Below are positions 32,762 to 47,061 of a stretch of 64,000 bases of DNA, one piece after another. The stretch spans positions 1,426,001 to 1,490,000 of the forward strand of contig NZ_CP069338.1 of the NCBI RefSeq assembly GCF_016859125.1. Direction: 5' to 3'. Position numbers and translations under genes: made by a program. Within the stretch, counting starts at the first letter, position 1, and each line of letters opens with the position of its first letter. Under the pieces are notes generated by a model that was not told where the DNA came from, made no database searches, and saw nothing but the letters and a program-made list of their open reading frames with translations. The stretch is from Archangium violaceum (lineage in GTDB: Bacteria > Myxococcota > Myxococcia > Myxococcales > Myxococcaceae).

Positions 32762-33127
32762 CTACTGCTGGAGCGCCCCGCCCTGGCTGCCGCCCAGGTC
32801 CTGGTACGAGGCACGCACCTGGCTCCCCTTGGGAATGTCGGCGAGCGACCCCTGATGGCCGTTCACCATCACCTGCGTCTGCTCGTTGGCCTGCAGGCGG
32901 ATCTGCGCCTGCTCCGGAGCCCCGAGCTGCTGAGCAGCAACTCATCCGGGCTCGAGCTCACCACCTGACCCGTCACCATCTGCTGCCGCTGCTGCGTCCG
33001 CTGCTCGGCCGTCTGCTGCTGGGTCCGCGCCATCTGCTCCTGCTGCTGGGCGGCCTGCTGCTGGGATTGCTGGACCTCCGCCCGGGCCTGCCGCGCCTGA
33101 TGAGCTGAGACAGACGAAAGATGGAGT
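32762..33127 (-). pseudogene. Frameshifted Gln-rich coiled-coil gene of a myxobacterial unknown family
   Basis: One reverse frame gives a Gln-rich coiled coil (ARAEVQQSQQQAAQQQEQMA) leading to MVTGQVVSSSPDELLLSSSG. A one-base shift in a GGGG run (about 32924) moves the frame, which then continues APEQAQIRLQANEQTQVMVN and LADIPKGSQVRASYQDLGG to the stop at 32762. The second part resembles a small-domain family I associate with myxobacterial genomes, in which a short beta-strand domain follows a coiled coil. No start codon or signal peptide is found in frame before the coiled coil: a TGA lies at about 33128. The 5' end is therefore also damaged, or further shifts exist. Confidence 0.6.
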
Positions 33128-33484
33128 CAGACAGCGCGGCGCCAACCCGCGGTGCGCTCGGGTTTCGCTGCTCCGCCAGCCCGCCCGCCAGCCATGAAAA
33201 GCAAAGATTGTTTCCAGGCAGGTGGCTCAGCGTCGGCCCGCGGCCTGTCGCTCGCCTGCCCGATCGCCTGGTCCAGCAACATCCCCGAGAGCAGGCTCGG
33301 TCGCGGCATCTAACGACTCGCACTCCAAAATTGCCGCTCCATCGGAAAGACAGACCCCAGTATACACACTTTTCCCAATAGTTAGCGGGATTGACTGTAC
33401 GCCCCGGCCCCACACACGATTGGCAGTCAACGGCGGCCTGAAGACAGGGGGCCGCTCCATCCGCAATACCGAGGTGAAGAGCGA
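33128..33484. other. Promoter region upstream of the SusC-like gene
   Basis: About 355 bases without a convincing gene. The right half is less GC-rich (for example AGTATACACACTTTTCCC near 33360) and would hold the promoter of the susC-susD pair. A TTGACT hexamer lies near 33391, but no well-spaced -10 partner is evident. Confidence 0.35.
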
Positions 33485-36487
<3,003 letters not shown>

Positions 36488-36491
36488 GACC

Positions 36492-37862
36492 ATGAGGATT
36501 CGCGACATGAAGAACATGAAGAAGGTGGTCCTGGCGCTGTGCGCCACCGTGGGGCTCGGCGGCTGCGGAGACCTGACGGTTCCCGACCTGAACAACCCCA
36601 GCTTCGAGTCGTTCGAGGAGACCCCGACGCGCACGGCCGTGATCAACTCGGCCACGGGCCTGCTCATCGGGACGCGCGCGGTCATGTCCAACCAGAACGG
36701 GTACGTGGCCCTCCTGGGCGTGCTCGGGCGCGAGGGCGTCGTGCTGGACTCGGCGGATCCCCGCTACATCGGCGAGATGTTGCAGGGGCCCGGGTTGAAC
36801 GGGGGGAGCCCCGCCTTCGGCGGCAACTTCTGGAACGCCCCCTACGCCAACATCCGCAACGCCAACACCCTGCTCAACGCCCTGGAGAAGGTGGACGGGG
36901 TGAGCGAAGCCGAGAAGAACGCCATCCGTGGCTTCGCGAAGACGATCCAGGCGCTGGACTTCCTGGTCATCATCACCACCCGGGACAAGGCGGGCGCGCC
37001 CATCGACGTGAACCGCCCCTTCGGCAGCGAGCTGGCCCCCATCGTGACGAAGGAGGAGGTGTACAGCCACATCGCCAGGCTGCTCGACGAGGCCAAGGCG
37101 CACCTGCAGGCCGGCGGGAACGCCTTCCCCTTCCCGCTCAGCAGCGGCTTCAGGGGATTCGACACGCCCGCCAGCTTCCTCGAGTTCAACCGCGCGCTGA
37201 AGGCGCGGGTGGACGTGTACCGCGAGGACTGGAGCGGGGCGCTGGCCGACCTGGACGAGTCGTTCCTCGATGAGGCGGCCTCGTTCGACCTGGGCGTGTA
37301 CCACGCCTTCGGCACCGGCTCCGGTGACGTGAAGAACACGCTCAACGGCCCCAACATCTACGCCAACCCCAGCCTCGTGGCGGACGCGCGCAAGCAGGCG
37401 GATGACACCACACCCGACGCCCGCGTGCAGCGCAAGGTGGCCGTGACGACCAAGACGGGCGAGATGCCGGGCGCCCAGTCGGTGTTCAATCTGGCCTTCA
37501 CCCAGTACAAGTCGGACACCGCGCCCATCCCCATCATCCGCAACGAGGAGCTCATCCTCCTGCGCGCCGAGGCCCGCATCCGGCTGGAGCAGTACGCGGC
37601 CGCCAATGAAGACCTCAACATCATCCGGACGCGCTCGGGCAACATTCCCCGGGTGGAAGAGGCGCTGAGTGGCGACGCCGCCATCTCCGAGCTGCTCTAC
37701 CAGCGCCGCTACTCGCTGCTCTTCGAGGGCGGGCACCGGTGGATCGACATGCGCCGCTACGGAAAGCTGGAGGAGCTGCGCCAGGAGGATCCCGCGGGCA
37801 TGGACTTCACCGTCCACGATCACTTCCCCATCCCGAAGTCCGAGACGGACGCGCGTCAGTAG
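36492..37862 (+). CDS. SusD/RagB-type surface lipoprotein
   Basis: 456 residues from ATG 36492 (AGGACC just before), 4 bases after the SusC stop. Other ATGs at 36507 and 36516 are possible. The signal ends in GLGGC, a lipobox. SusD features include ANIRNANTLLNALEKVDGVS, IRGFAKTIQALDFLVIITTR, the helical middle part, and the closing NEELILLRAEARIRLEQYAA, RTRSG and YQRRYSLLFEGGHRWIDMRR, a strong family signature. SusD covers the SusC barrel as a ligand-binding lid. Coupling to susC by spacing is clear. Confidence 0.93.
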   Translation: MRIRDMKNMKKVVLALCATVGLGGCGDLTVPDLNNPSFESFEETPTRTAVINSATGLLIGTRAVMSNQNGYVALLGVLGREGVVLDSADPRYIGEMLQGPGLNGGSPAFGGNFWNAPYANIRNANTLLNALEKVDGVSEAEKNAIRGFAKTIQALDFLVIITTRDKAGAPIDVNRPFGSELAPIVTKEEVYSHIARLLDEAKAHLQAGGNAFPFPLSSGFRGFDTPASFLEFNRALKARVDVYREDWSGALADLDESFLDEAASFDLGVYHAFGTGSGDVKNTLNGPNIYANPSLVADARKQADDTTPDARVQRKVAVTTKTGEMPGAQSVFNLAFTQYKSDTAPIPIIRNEELILLRAEARIRLEQYAAANEDLNIIRTRSGNIPRVEEALSGDAAISELLYQRRYSLLFEGGHRWIDMRRYGKLEELRQEDPAGMDFTVHDHFPIPKSETDARQ

Positions 37863-37884
37863 TCCCCTCGTCGTTCCCCGGTGA

Positions 37885-37916
37885 CGGGAGCGGGGCCATC
37901 CCGGGTTCCGCTCCCG
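37885..37916 (+). terminator. Hairpin after the SusD-like gene
   Basis: CGGGAGCGG pairs with CCGCTCCCG (9 bp) around a 14-base loop, 23 bases after the stop codon and before the Hsp70-like gene. Confidence 0.5.
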
Positions 37917-37946
37917 CACTCCGGGTCGGGGTACACTGGGGCCCCC

Positions 37947-39482
37947 ATGAGCGGCCCCATCCTCGGCATCGACTTCGGCACGACCAACACGGCGGCGGCG
38001 TTCTTCGACCGTCAGGGCAAGCTCAGGCTCGTCCCCATCTCGGAGAAGAACTTCATCCTCCCGTCCGTGGCCTGGTACCACTCCACGGACAAGGCCCTCG
38101 TCGGCCTCGCCGCGCGCCGGCAGATCATCGACGATCCGCGCCACACCCTCTTCGGCACCAAGCGCTTCCTCGGCCGGCGCTACCAGTCCGAGTTCGTCCA
38201 GCGGCACCGCGAGCGCTTCGCCTTCAACCTGATGGAGGGCCCGGATGGCTACTGCGCCGTGAAGGTGTATGGCCGGGTGGCGCCGCTCAACGAGGTGGCC
38301 TGGTTCATCATCCGGCAGGTGCTCACGCTGGCCAACCACGCCGCGGGCGAGCCCTTCACCGAGTGCGTGCTCACCGTGCCGGCCCACGCAAGCATCCGCC
38401 AGCGCGAGGCGGTGCGCCACGCGGCCGAGCGCGCCGGCCTGAAGGTGCGCGCCATCATCAACGAGCCCACCGCCGCGGCGCTCTACTACGCCAACCTGCG
38501 CAGCCCCGAGCAGACGGTGATGGTGTTCGACCTGGGCGGCGGCACCTTCGACGCCACGCTCATGTCCGTGCGCAACCGGGTGGTGAAGGTGATGGCCACC
38601 GGCGGCGACGCCTTCCTCGGCGGCGCCAACTTCGACGAGTGCATCGTCGAGCACCTGGTGGAGGAGTTCCGCCAGCAACACGGCGTGGAGCTGCGCGGCA
38701 ACAAGGTCGTCATGCAGCGGCTCGTCTTCGCCGCCGAGTCGGTGAAGATTCAACTCTCCCGGGCCGAGGTGGCGGACATGCGCGTGCCCTGCATCGCGCA
38801 GGGGTCGGACGGCGGCTTCCTGGACTTCCAGTTCCGCCTCACCCGCAAGCGGCTGGAGGAGATGACCTCCCGGCTCATCGATCGCACCGTGTCCGCGTGC
38901 GACGACGTGCTGGAGCGCGCGGGCCTGAAGGCGGCCCAGGTGGATGAGCTGGTGCTGGTGGGCGGCCAGACGCGCATGCCCGCCCTGCGCGAGCGCCTCT
39001 CGCACTTCCGCCGCTTCTCCTCGGAGAAGGACGTGCACCCGGAGCTGGGCGTGGCCGTGGGCGCCGCCATCCTCGGCCGCAACCTGTCGCGGCCCGGCGG
39101 CACCGGGTTGATGGACGTGGTGCCCATGCCCCTGAGCGTCATGCTCCCCGGCGGCGCCACGCACGAGGTCATCCCCGCCAACACCCCCGTGCCCTGCCGC
39201 AAGGCCGTGTCCCTCGTGGGTCTGCCTCCGGGCACCACGCCCGTCCCCGTGCTCGTCTTCGAGTCGCTGGACACCACCAGCGTGGACCGCGAAATCCTCG
39301 GCACCCTTCAGGTGGGCCCCGAGTGGCGCACCGGCCGCGGCGGCCCTCCCCGGCTCGAGCTGCACATGGGACAGGACTTCGTGCTCGAGGCCTTCCTCGT
39401 CGCGCCCGACGGCCGCCTCTTCCCCGCTCCCATCGCGGATGCCAGGCCTCAAATGAGAGTGCCCCGGGCCGCGGCCTCCTGA
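37947..39482 (+). CDS. Hsp70-family (DnaK-like) protein
   Basis: 511 residues from ATG 37947 (frame open upstream; GIDFGTTNT begins right after this start). The actin-like ATPase has all phosphate loops: ILGIDFGTTNTAAAFF, VPAHASIRQREAVRHAAERA, RAIINEPTAAALYYANL, VFDLGGGTFDATLMSV, and VLVGGQTRMPALRERL. The C-terminal 130 residues form a shorter substrate-binding beta domain (MPLSVMLPGGATHEVIPANT, PVPVLVFESLDTTSVDREIL). The helical lid and acidic tail of DnaK are missing. No dnaJ or grpE is next to it. Myxobacteria carry many such divergent Hsp70 genes. Confidence 0.92.
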   Translation: MSGPILGIDFGTTNTAAAFFDRQGKLRLVPISEKNFILPSVAWYHSTDKALVGLAARRQIIDDPRHTLFGTKRFLGRRYQSEFVQRHRERFAFNLMEGPDGYCAVKVYGRVAPLNEVAWFIIRQVLTLANHAAGEPFTECVLTVPAHASIRQREAVRHAAERAGLKVRAIINEPTAAALYYANLRSPEQTVMVFDLGGGTFDATLMSVRNRVVKVMATGGDAFLGGANFDECIVEHLVEEFRQQHGVELRGNKVVMQRLVFAAESVKIQLSRAEVADMRVPCIAQGSDGGFLDFQFRLTRKRLEEMTSRLIDRTVSACDDVLERAGLKAAQVDELVLVGGQTRMPALRERLSHFRRFSSEKDVHPELGVAVGAAILGRNLSRPGGTGLMDVVPMPLSVMLPGGATHEVIPANTPVPCRKAVSLVGLPPGTTPVPVLVFESLDTTSVDREILGTLQVGPEWRTGRGGPPRLELHMGQDFVLEAFLVAPDGRLFPAPIADARPQMRVPRAAAS

Positions 39483-39539
39483 CGGGCCACGGCTCCGGGG
39501 CGGGGATTCAACCCGGGGTGACGGGTACCCTCACCCCGT

Positions 39540-39560
39540 CCCTCTCCCGAAGGGAGAGGG
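39540..39560. terminator. Hairpin between convergent Hsp70 and M28 genes
   Basis: CCCTCTCCC-GAA-GGGAGAGGG is a perfect 9-bp stem with a stable triloop between two 3' ends. Confidence 0.7.
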
Positions 39561-39571
39561 GGGGTCTTCGC

Positions 39572-41368
39572 TCACTGCACCGTGAAGATCAGGTCGTCGC
39601 GGTCATCGTACGAGCCCGTGCTGCACGTGGACGCGGAGCCGTTGTAGCGGAAGTTCGCGCGGATGGCCTGCAGGCTCCCCGTGGGCAACGTGTACGTGGC
39701 GGAGATCGTCGTCGCACCCTTGCTGCCCGGCTTGTACGAGCCGATGAGCTTCCACGACGGGTTGCTGGCGCTCGCCGAGTAGTAGAGGTCCAGCGTGTCC
39801 GCCGTGGTGGAGTAGGCCCACACCGTGGCCTCCACCTTCACCTGCTTGCCGGCGGCCAGGTTCGTCCCGTCCGTCGTGGTCACCTTGAGGCGGTCGTTCG
39901 ACTCGTCCGAGTGGTAGGAGCCCGAGGTCCCATCCGTGCACGTGCCGTTGATGGTGTTGGGCTTGTTCGTCTCGGGGCCCACGCCACCGCGGCCATTGAG
40001 CAGCGTGCCCGAGTCGCAACCCGCCCCCGCGGCCGCGCACTTGGGCGCCTTCAGCGTCGCGTCATAGGTGGCGGTGTTGATGGTGCCCCCCCCACCCCCA
40101 CCATCCGAGCCCCCACCCGTCGGCGGCGGGGTGTTGCCCGTCGTCGCGCCCTTGGCCACCTCGCCCAGGAAGGCCGCGGCCAGCTTCGCGAACTTCACCG
40201 AGTTGTTCGCGTTGCCGGACGTCACCGACAGGGTGTCGCTCGAGGTGTGGATGTTCGGATTGTCCGAGCTCAGCGTCCCCTCGAAGGGCATCACGGCCGG
40301 GTAGCCCGCGCTGTTCCACGAGGCGTGGTCCGAGCAGCCGTAGCCGCACGTGAAGCGGGTGTACGTCATCCCCGGCAGGTACGTGGTGATGAGGCTGGTG
40401 GTGAAGGAGGTCAGCGACTCGTTGGTGTTGTCCGTCACCATGCCGAAATCGTAGGTGGAGCCCTTGTAGTTGGTCATGTCCAGCTGCAACACGCCCACCA
40501 CGTTCGCCATGCTGCTCTTGTGCTGGTTGGCGATGTCCGCCGAGCCCTTCAGGCCGATCTCCTCGGCGGCATAGGCCATGAACTTCACCGTACGCGCCGG
40601 CTTGTAGCCACTGGCCATGGCCACCCGGAAGGCCTCGGTGAGCGAGGCCACGCCCGAGGCATCGTCATCCGCGCCCGGCGCGGCGTAGGAGGAGCCGTTG
40701 GTGTTGATGGAGTCCAGGTGGCCTCCAATCACCACCACCTCGTCGGGCAACGTGGTGCCCTTGATGGTGGCGATGACGGACGGCTGCGGAGAGACGCTGC
40801 TGGGGTGCGCGTGGAACGCCACCGTGACGTCGGTCCGCCCGTTGGCGATGGTGGTCCACTGGTCCTTCAGCCACGTGGCCGCGTCGATACCCGACTGCAG
40901 GTTGTAACGGCGCGACGTCCAGTTCGTCGACAGCGAGTTGATGGTGTTGCGGATGTTGATTTCCTGCACCCCCGCCATCATCGCGTTCACCGACGGACCG
41001 TTGTTGATGTTGTAGCTGATCGCCGCCGCCAGGGCCTGCGGCGGCGCGCTGGCGCTCTCCACCTCCGCCAGGGCCTTCTCCTCCGAGTCATGGGCGACGA
41101 AGCCCGCGCACCGGTGGAGCTTGTCGTGCATCACGCCCGCGAGCTTGTCGATCTGCGACTCGCGGATGCGCAGCGCCGCCACGCCCCCCTTCTCGCGCAG
41201 CGAGGCCGACAGCGCCACGCCCTGCGCCTTGAACGAAGCACGTACCGTGGGCAGCGCGTCCGTCCCGATGGTGATCCACACGTCCTTGTCCTGCTGGGGG
41301 GCCTCCGCGAACGCGGGGGTGGAACACACGAGCCACACGGCGATCGGCCCGAACTTCCTCGTACCCAT
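39572..41368 (-). CDS. M28 family zinc aminopeptidase, secreted
   Basis: 598 residues. The signal peptide (FGPIAVWLVCSTPAFA) is followed by a propeptide of about 130 residues. The catalytic domain has the M28 di-zinc ligands in order: VVIGGHLDSINTNGSS, PGADDDASGVASLTEAFRVA, YAAEEIGLKGSADIA, LQLDMTNYKG and IHTSSDTL. CGYGCSDHASWNSAGYP is typical of the leucyl aminopeptidase (Vibrio/Aeromonas) branch. A Gly-rich linker precedes a C-terminal domain (CAAAGAGCDSGTLLNGRGG, AIRANFRYNGSASTCSTGSY) seen as an extra module in secreted myxobacterial proteins. Likely role: release of N-terminal residues from prey or environmental peptides. Confidence 0.93.
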   Translation of the reverse strand: MGTRKFGPIAVWLVCSTPAFAEAPQQDKDVWITIGTDALPTVRASFKAQGVALSASLREKGGVAALRIRESQIDKLAGVMHDKLHRCAGFVAHDSEEKALAEVESASAPPQALAAAISYNINNGPSVNAMMAGVQEINIRNTINSLSTNWTSRRYNLQSGIDAATWLKDQWTTIANGRTDVTVAFHAHPSSVSPQPSVIATIKGTTLPDEVVVIGGHLDSINTNGSSYAAPGADDDASGVASLTEAFRVAMASGYKPARTVKFMAYAAEEIGLKGSADIANQHKSSMANVVGVLQLDMTNYKGSTYDFGMVTDNTNESLTSFTTSLITTYLPGMTYTRFTCGYGCSDHASWNSAGYPAVMPFEGTLSSDNPNIHTSSDTLSVTSGNANNSVKFAKLAAAFLGEVAKGATTGNTPPPTGGGSDGGGGGGTINTATYDATLKAPKCAAAGAGCDSGTLLNGRGGVGPETNKPNTINGTCTDGTSGSYHSDESNDRLKVTTTDGTNLAAGKQVKVEATVWAYSTTADTLDLYYSASASNPSWKLIGSYKPGSKGATTISATYTLPTGSLQAIRANFRYNGSASTCSTGSYDDRDDLIFTVQ

Positions 41369-41672
41369 GGGATTCTCCTCGGCACTGGTGCTTCTTCGTG
41401 GGGGCTTGCCCGAACCCGATAGCTCCGGTTCGCGCGAAAGGCGGTCTTATCCACCAACACGAGAACTTATCGCCGACGAGGGAGGTTAGGAAATAACATA
41501 AATTGTAGAACTACAAACGATACCTCCTTGGAGCCCCGCCGAGCGCTGTCGCCCTCGAAGCCCACCGGGAGCATGCACCCCAGGGGCGGGGGCATTCGTG
41601 GTAGCAAGGCGGTCACGGGCCGGTCCGCGCGGAGGACTTCCCCTTCCCCGGCACCGCGACAAGGTTTCAAGG
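41369..41672. other. Divergent intergenic region with a TTGTAG/CTACAA dyad
   Basis: About 300 bases between the M28 and SET genes. It has an AT-rich block (41490-41520) containing TTGTAGAACTACAA at 41503-41516, a 6-bp dyad with a 2-base spacer that could be an operator. No gene is seen. Confidence 0.4.
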
Positions 41673-42095
41673 ATGCAGGCAGGTGAGCCGCTCTTCGTTC
41701 ATCCCGGGCTGAAGGTACGTCCGTGCGAGTGGGGTTACGGCGTCTTCACGGACCAGGCCATCCCCGAGGGCGCTGTCATCGAGGAGTGCCACTACCTCAA
41801 GGTGCCCTTCCGCTCGGTGCGCAGCTCGATCGTCACGGACTACGTGTTCAACATCGAGTGGGGCCCGCACGAAGAGGACCGGGGCGGCGAGTGGGTGGCG
41901 ATCGTGATGGGCTTCGGGATGATCTACAACCACGCGCAGGAGCCCAACGTGTCGTACTACCGGGGCTACCAGCGGGGGGAGGCGCCCAAGGACGTCTTCA
42001 CCTTCTACGCGCTGCGTGACATCGAGCCGGGCGAGCAGCTGTGCATCAGCTACGGCGAGAACTGGTGGAAGACGCGCGGCCAGGACATGCCCTGA
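41673..42095 (+). CDS. Small SET-domain protein
   Basis: 140 residues from ATG 41673 (CAAGG 5 bases upstream). The whole protein is a minimal SET fold: KVRPCEWGYGVFTDQAIPEG at the start (G-x-G-V-F), the knot motif YNHAQEPNVSYYRGY (N-H-x3-P-N) and the closing FYALRDIEPGEQLCISYGEN with the C-terminal Y-G-x-x-W. SET proteins are S-adenosylmethionine-dependent lysine methyltransferases. Bacterial examples may modify chromatin-like or ribosomal proteins. No post-SET cysteines are present. The gene appears monocistronic. Confidence 0.88.
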   Translation: MQAGEPLFVHPGLKVRPCEWGYGVFTDQAIPEGAVIEECHYLKVPFRSVRSSIVTDYVFNIEWGPHEEDRGGEWVAIVMGFGMIYNHAQEPNVSYYRGYQRGEAPKDVFTFYALRDIEPGEQLCISYGENWWKTRGQDMP

Positions 42096-42149
42096 GCCGG
42101 AAGCCCGCTTGCTTGTCGCTGCGTCGAGGCACGTGACATAAAACGGTGC

Positions 42150-43811
42150 ATGCGCATCGGACGTCTCGGTCTCGTGGGTGTGGCCACGCTGGTGGCCTCG
42201 TGCGGTGGGAAGGAGTTCCGCGTCGGAGGAACGATCAGCGGGCTCTCCGGCGGTATCACCCTCCAGCTCAACGGGCAGGAAGACCTCACCCGGGAGGCGG
42301 ACGGACCGTTCTCGTTCGAGACCCGTGTCGAGGATGGGGAGGACTACGCGGTGACGGTGGCCACCGCGCCTCCCGAGCAGGACTGCACCGTCGAGGGGGG
42401 AACGGGGAAGGTGGCCGGCGCGGACGTGGGCTCGGTCCAGGTGCGCTGCGCGGCGAGGACGTACTCGCTCGGCGGCACGGTGGAGGGCCTGGACGGGACG
42501 CTCGAGCTGAGCCTCGGCGGCGAGACGCTCCGGGTCACCACGAATGGCCGCTACACCTTCGCGACGAAGCTGCCCCGGGGCGGCACGTACACGGTGGGCG
42601 TGGCCTCGCAGCCCGCGAACCAGCGCTGCTCCGTGTCGAACGGGAGCGGGACGGTGGCGGGCAACGTGGAGGACCTCTCGGTCCGGTGCGTCCACTGGTA
42701 CGTGCTGGACAACCATCAGGCCGCCAGCGTGGTCATCGGCCAGAAGGACTTCACCAGCGGCGTTCCGGACCAGGGAAACGCCACCGCGGGTGCGAACACC
42801 CTGAATGGGCCCTGGGGCAACCCGGTGCTCGCGGGCGGACGGCTCTACGTCTCGGACCAGAGCTCCCACCGCGTCCTCGGCTTCGACGGAGTGCCCGCGG
42901 CCCACGACGCCTCCGCGACCTTCGTGCTCGGGCAGGCGGATTTCACGGGCAGCACGCCGGGATTCGGGCAGAGCGGACTCGAGAGACCCGAGGGCCTCGC
43001 CAGTGATGGGACCCGCCTGGCCGTGGTGGACTATCTCAACAACCGCGTCCTCCTCTACCCGGCGCTCCCCACGAGCAGCGAGGCTCCGGCCACGCGGGTG
43101 CTCGGCCAACCCGGCTTCGACGAGAACGACACCGAACCCGGCCCGTGTGACGCGAGCTCGTTCCACCTCCCCGAGGGCGCGTTCATCGGCCACGGCAAGG
43201 TGCTCGTGGCCGACAGCGCCCACAACCGCGTCCTCGTGTGGAACACGATTCCCACCACGAACGGAGCCCCGGCGGACCTCGTCCTCGGACAGCGCTCGTT
43301 CGACACCTGCGCCTCCAATGACACGACGGGGGACGGCGTGAGTGACGGCGCCCCCTCCGCCTCCACCCTCTGGAACCCCATGGGCGTGTGGACGGATGGA
43401 ACGCGCCTCGTCGTGGTGGATGGCGCGAACAGCCGCGTGCTCATCTGGAACCAGTTCCCCACCTCGAACGGGCAGGGCGCGGACCTCGTCCTCGGGCAGC
43501 CGGACTTCACCTCCCGCGGCACGGCCACCACCGCGTCCGGACTGAGAATCCCCTCCTACGTCGCCTCCACCGGGCTGCAGCTCTTCGTGGCCGACAGCCA
43601 GAACCACCGGGTGCTGGGGTGGAACCAGTTCCCCACCACGAACGGGGCGGAAGCGGACCTCGTCCTCGGACAGCCGGACTTCACCTCCGCGACGGAGTCC
43701 GCCCCGAGCGACCGCGGCCTCCACCAGCCGGGTGGCCTCCTCCTGGCGTGGCCTCACGTGGTGGTGCCGGACACCAACAACAACCGCCTCCTCGTCTTCA
43801 CCAGCCGCTGA
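42150..43811 (+). CDS. NHL-repeat beta-propeller lipoprotein
   Basis: 553 residues. The signal ends in LVASC, a lipobox. Two N-terminal carboxypeptidase-regulatory-like beta domains follow (FRVGGTISGLSGGITLQLNG, then YSLGGTVEGLDGTLELSLGG), each ending in C-S/T-V and V-R-C. The rest consists of NHL-type repeats with the recurring pattern R-V-L-x-W-N-x-x-P-T (HNRVLVWNTIPTTNGAPADL, NSRVLIWNQFPTSNGQGADL, NHRVLGWNQFPTTNGAEADL) alternating with LVLGQPDFTS. About six blades can be counted. It is probably a surface or periplasmic binding protein; the ligand is unknown. Confidence 0.85.
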   Translation: MRIGRLGLVGVATLVASCGGKEFRVGGTISGLSGGITLQLNGQEDLTREADGPFSFETRVEDGEDYAVTVATAPPEQDCTVEGGTGKVAGADVGSVQVRCAARTYSLGGTVEGLDGTLELSLGGETLRVTTNGRYTFATKLPRGGTYTVGVASQPANQRCSVSNGSGTVAGNVEDLSVRCVHWYVLDNHQAASVVIGQKDFTSGVPDQGNATAGANTLNGPWGNPVLAGGRLYVSDQSSHRVLGFDGVPAAHDASATFVLGQADFTGSTPGFGQSGLERPEGLASDGTRLAVVDYLNNRVLLYPALPTSSEAPATRVLGQPGFDENDTEPGPCDASSFHLPEGAFIGHGKVLVADSAHNRVLVWNTIPTTNGAPADLVLGQRSFDTCASNDTTGDGVSDGAPSASTLWNPMGVWTDGTRLVVVDGANSRVLIWNQFPTSNGQGADLVLGQPDFTSRGTATTASGLRIPSYVASTGLQLFVADSQNHRVLGWNQFPTTNGAEADLVLGQPDFTSATESAPSDRGLHQPGGLLLAWPHVVVPDTNNNRLLVFTSR

Positions 43812-44047
43812 GCTCCATCCCGCTCTTGCCTGTCTGGCCGCTCTCCTGGCGGGAGACCTCGTTTTCCGAGGAACCAGAAACTTAGTAGGGGCACGGACTA
43901 TCCGAGTTTCATTCCCGGTGTATGATTACGCACACTCGCGGGGAATAAAGGGGACGACACAGGAAGCTCCGGAATCCGGACCATCTCGTGGAGTCCTCCC
44001 GAAGCTCCCCTTCGAGCGTGAGTGCTTCGTAGGGGACGCCGCCGGAC

Positions 44048-47056
<3,009 letters not shown>

Positions 47057-47061
47057 GAAGG

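Noticed and set aside
33127-33309. A 60-codon reverse frame upstream of the SusC gene
   Set aside because: No ribosome site, no homology-like pattern, and adjacent to a decayed gene; more likely chance.
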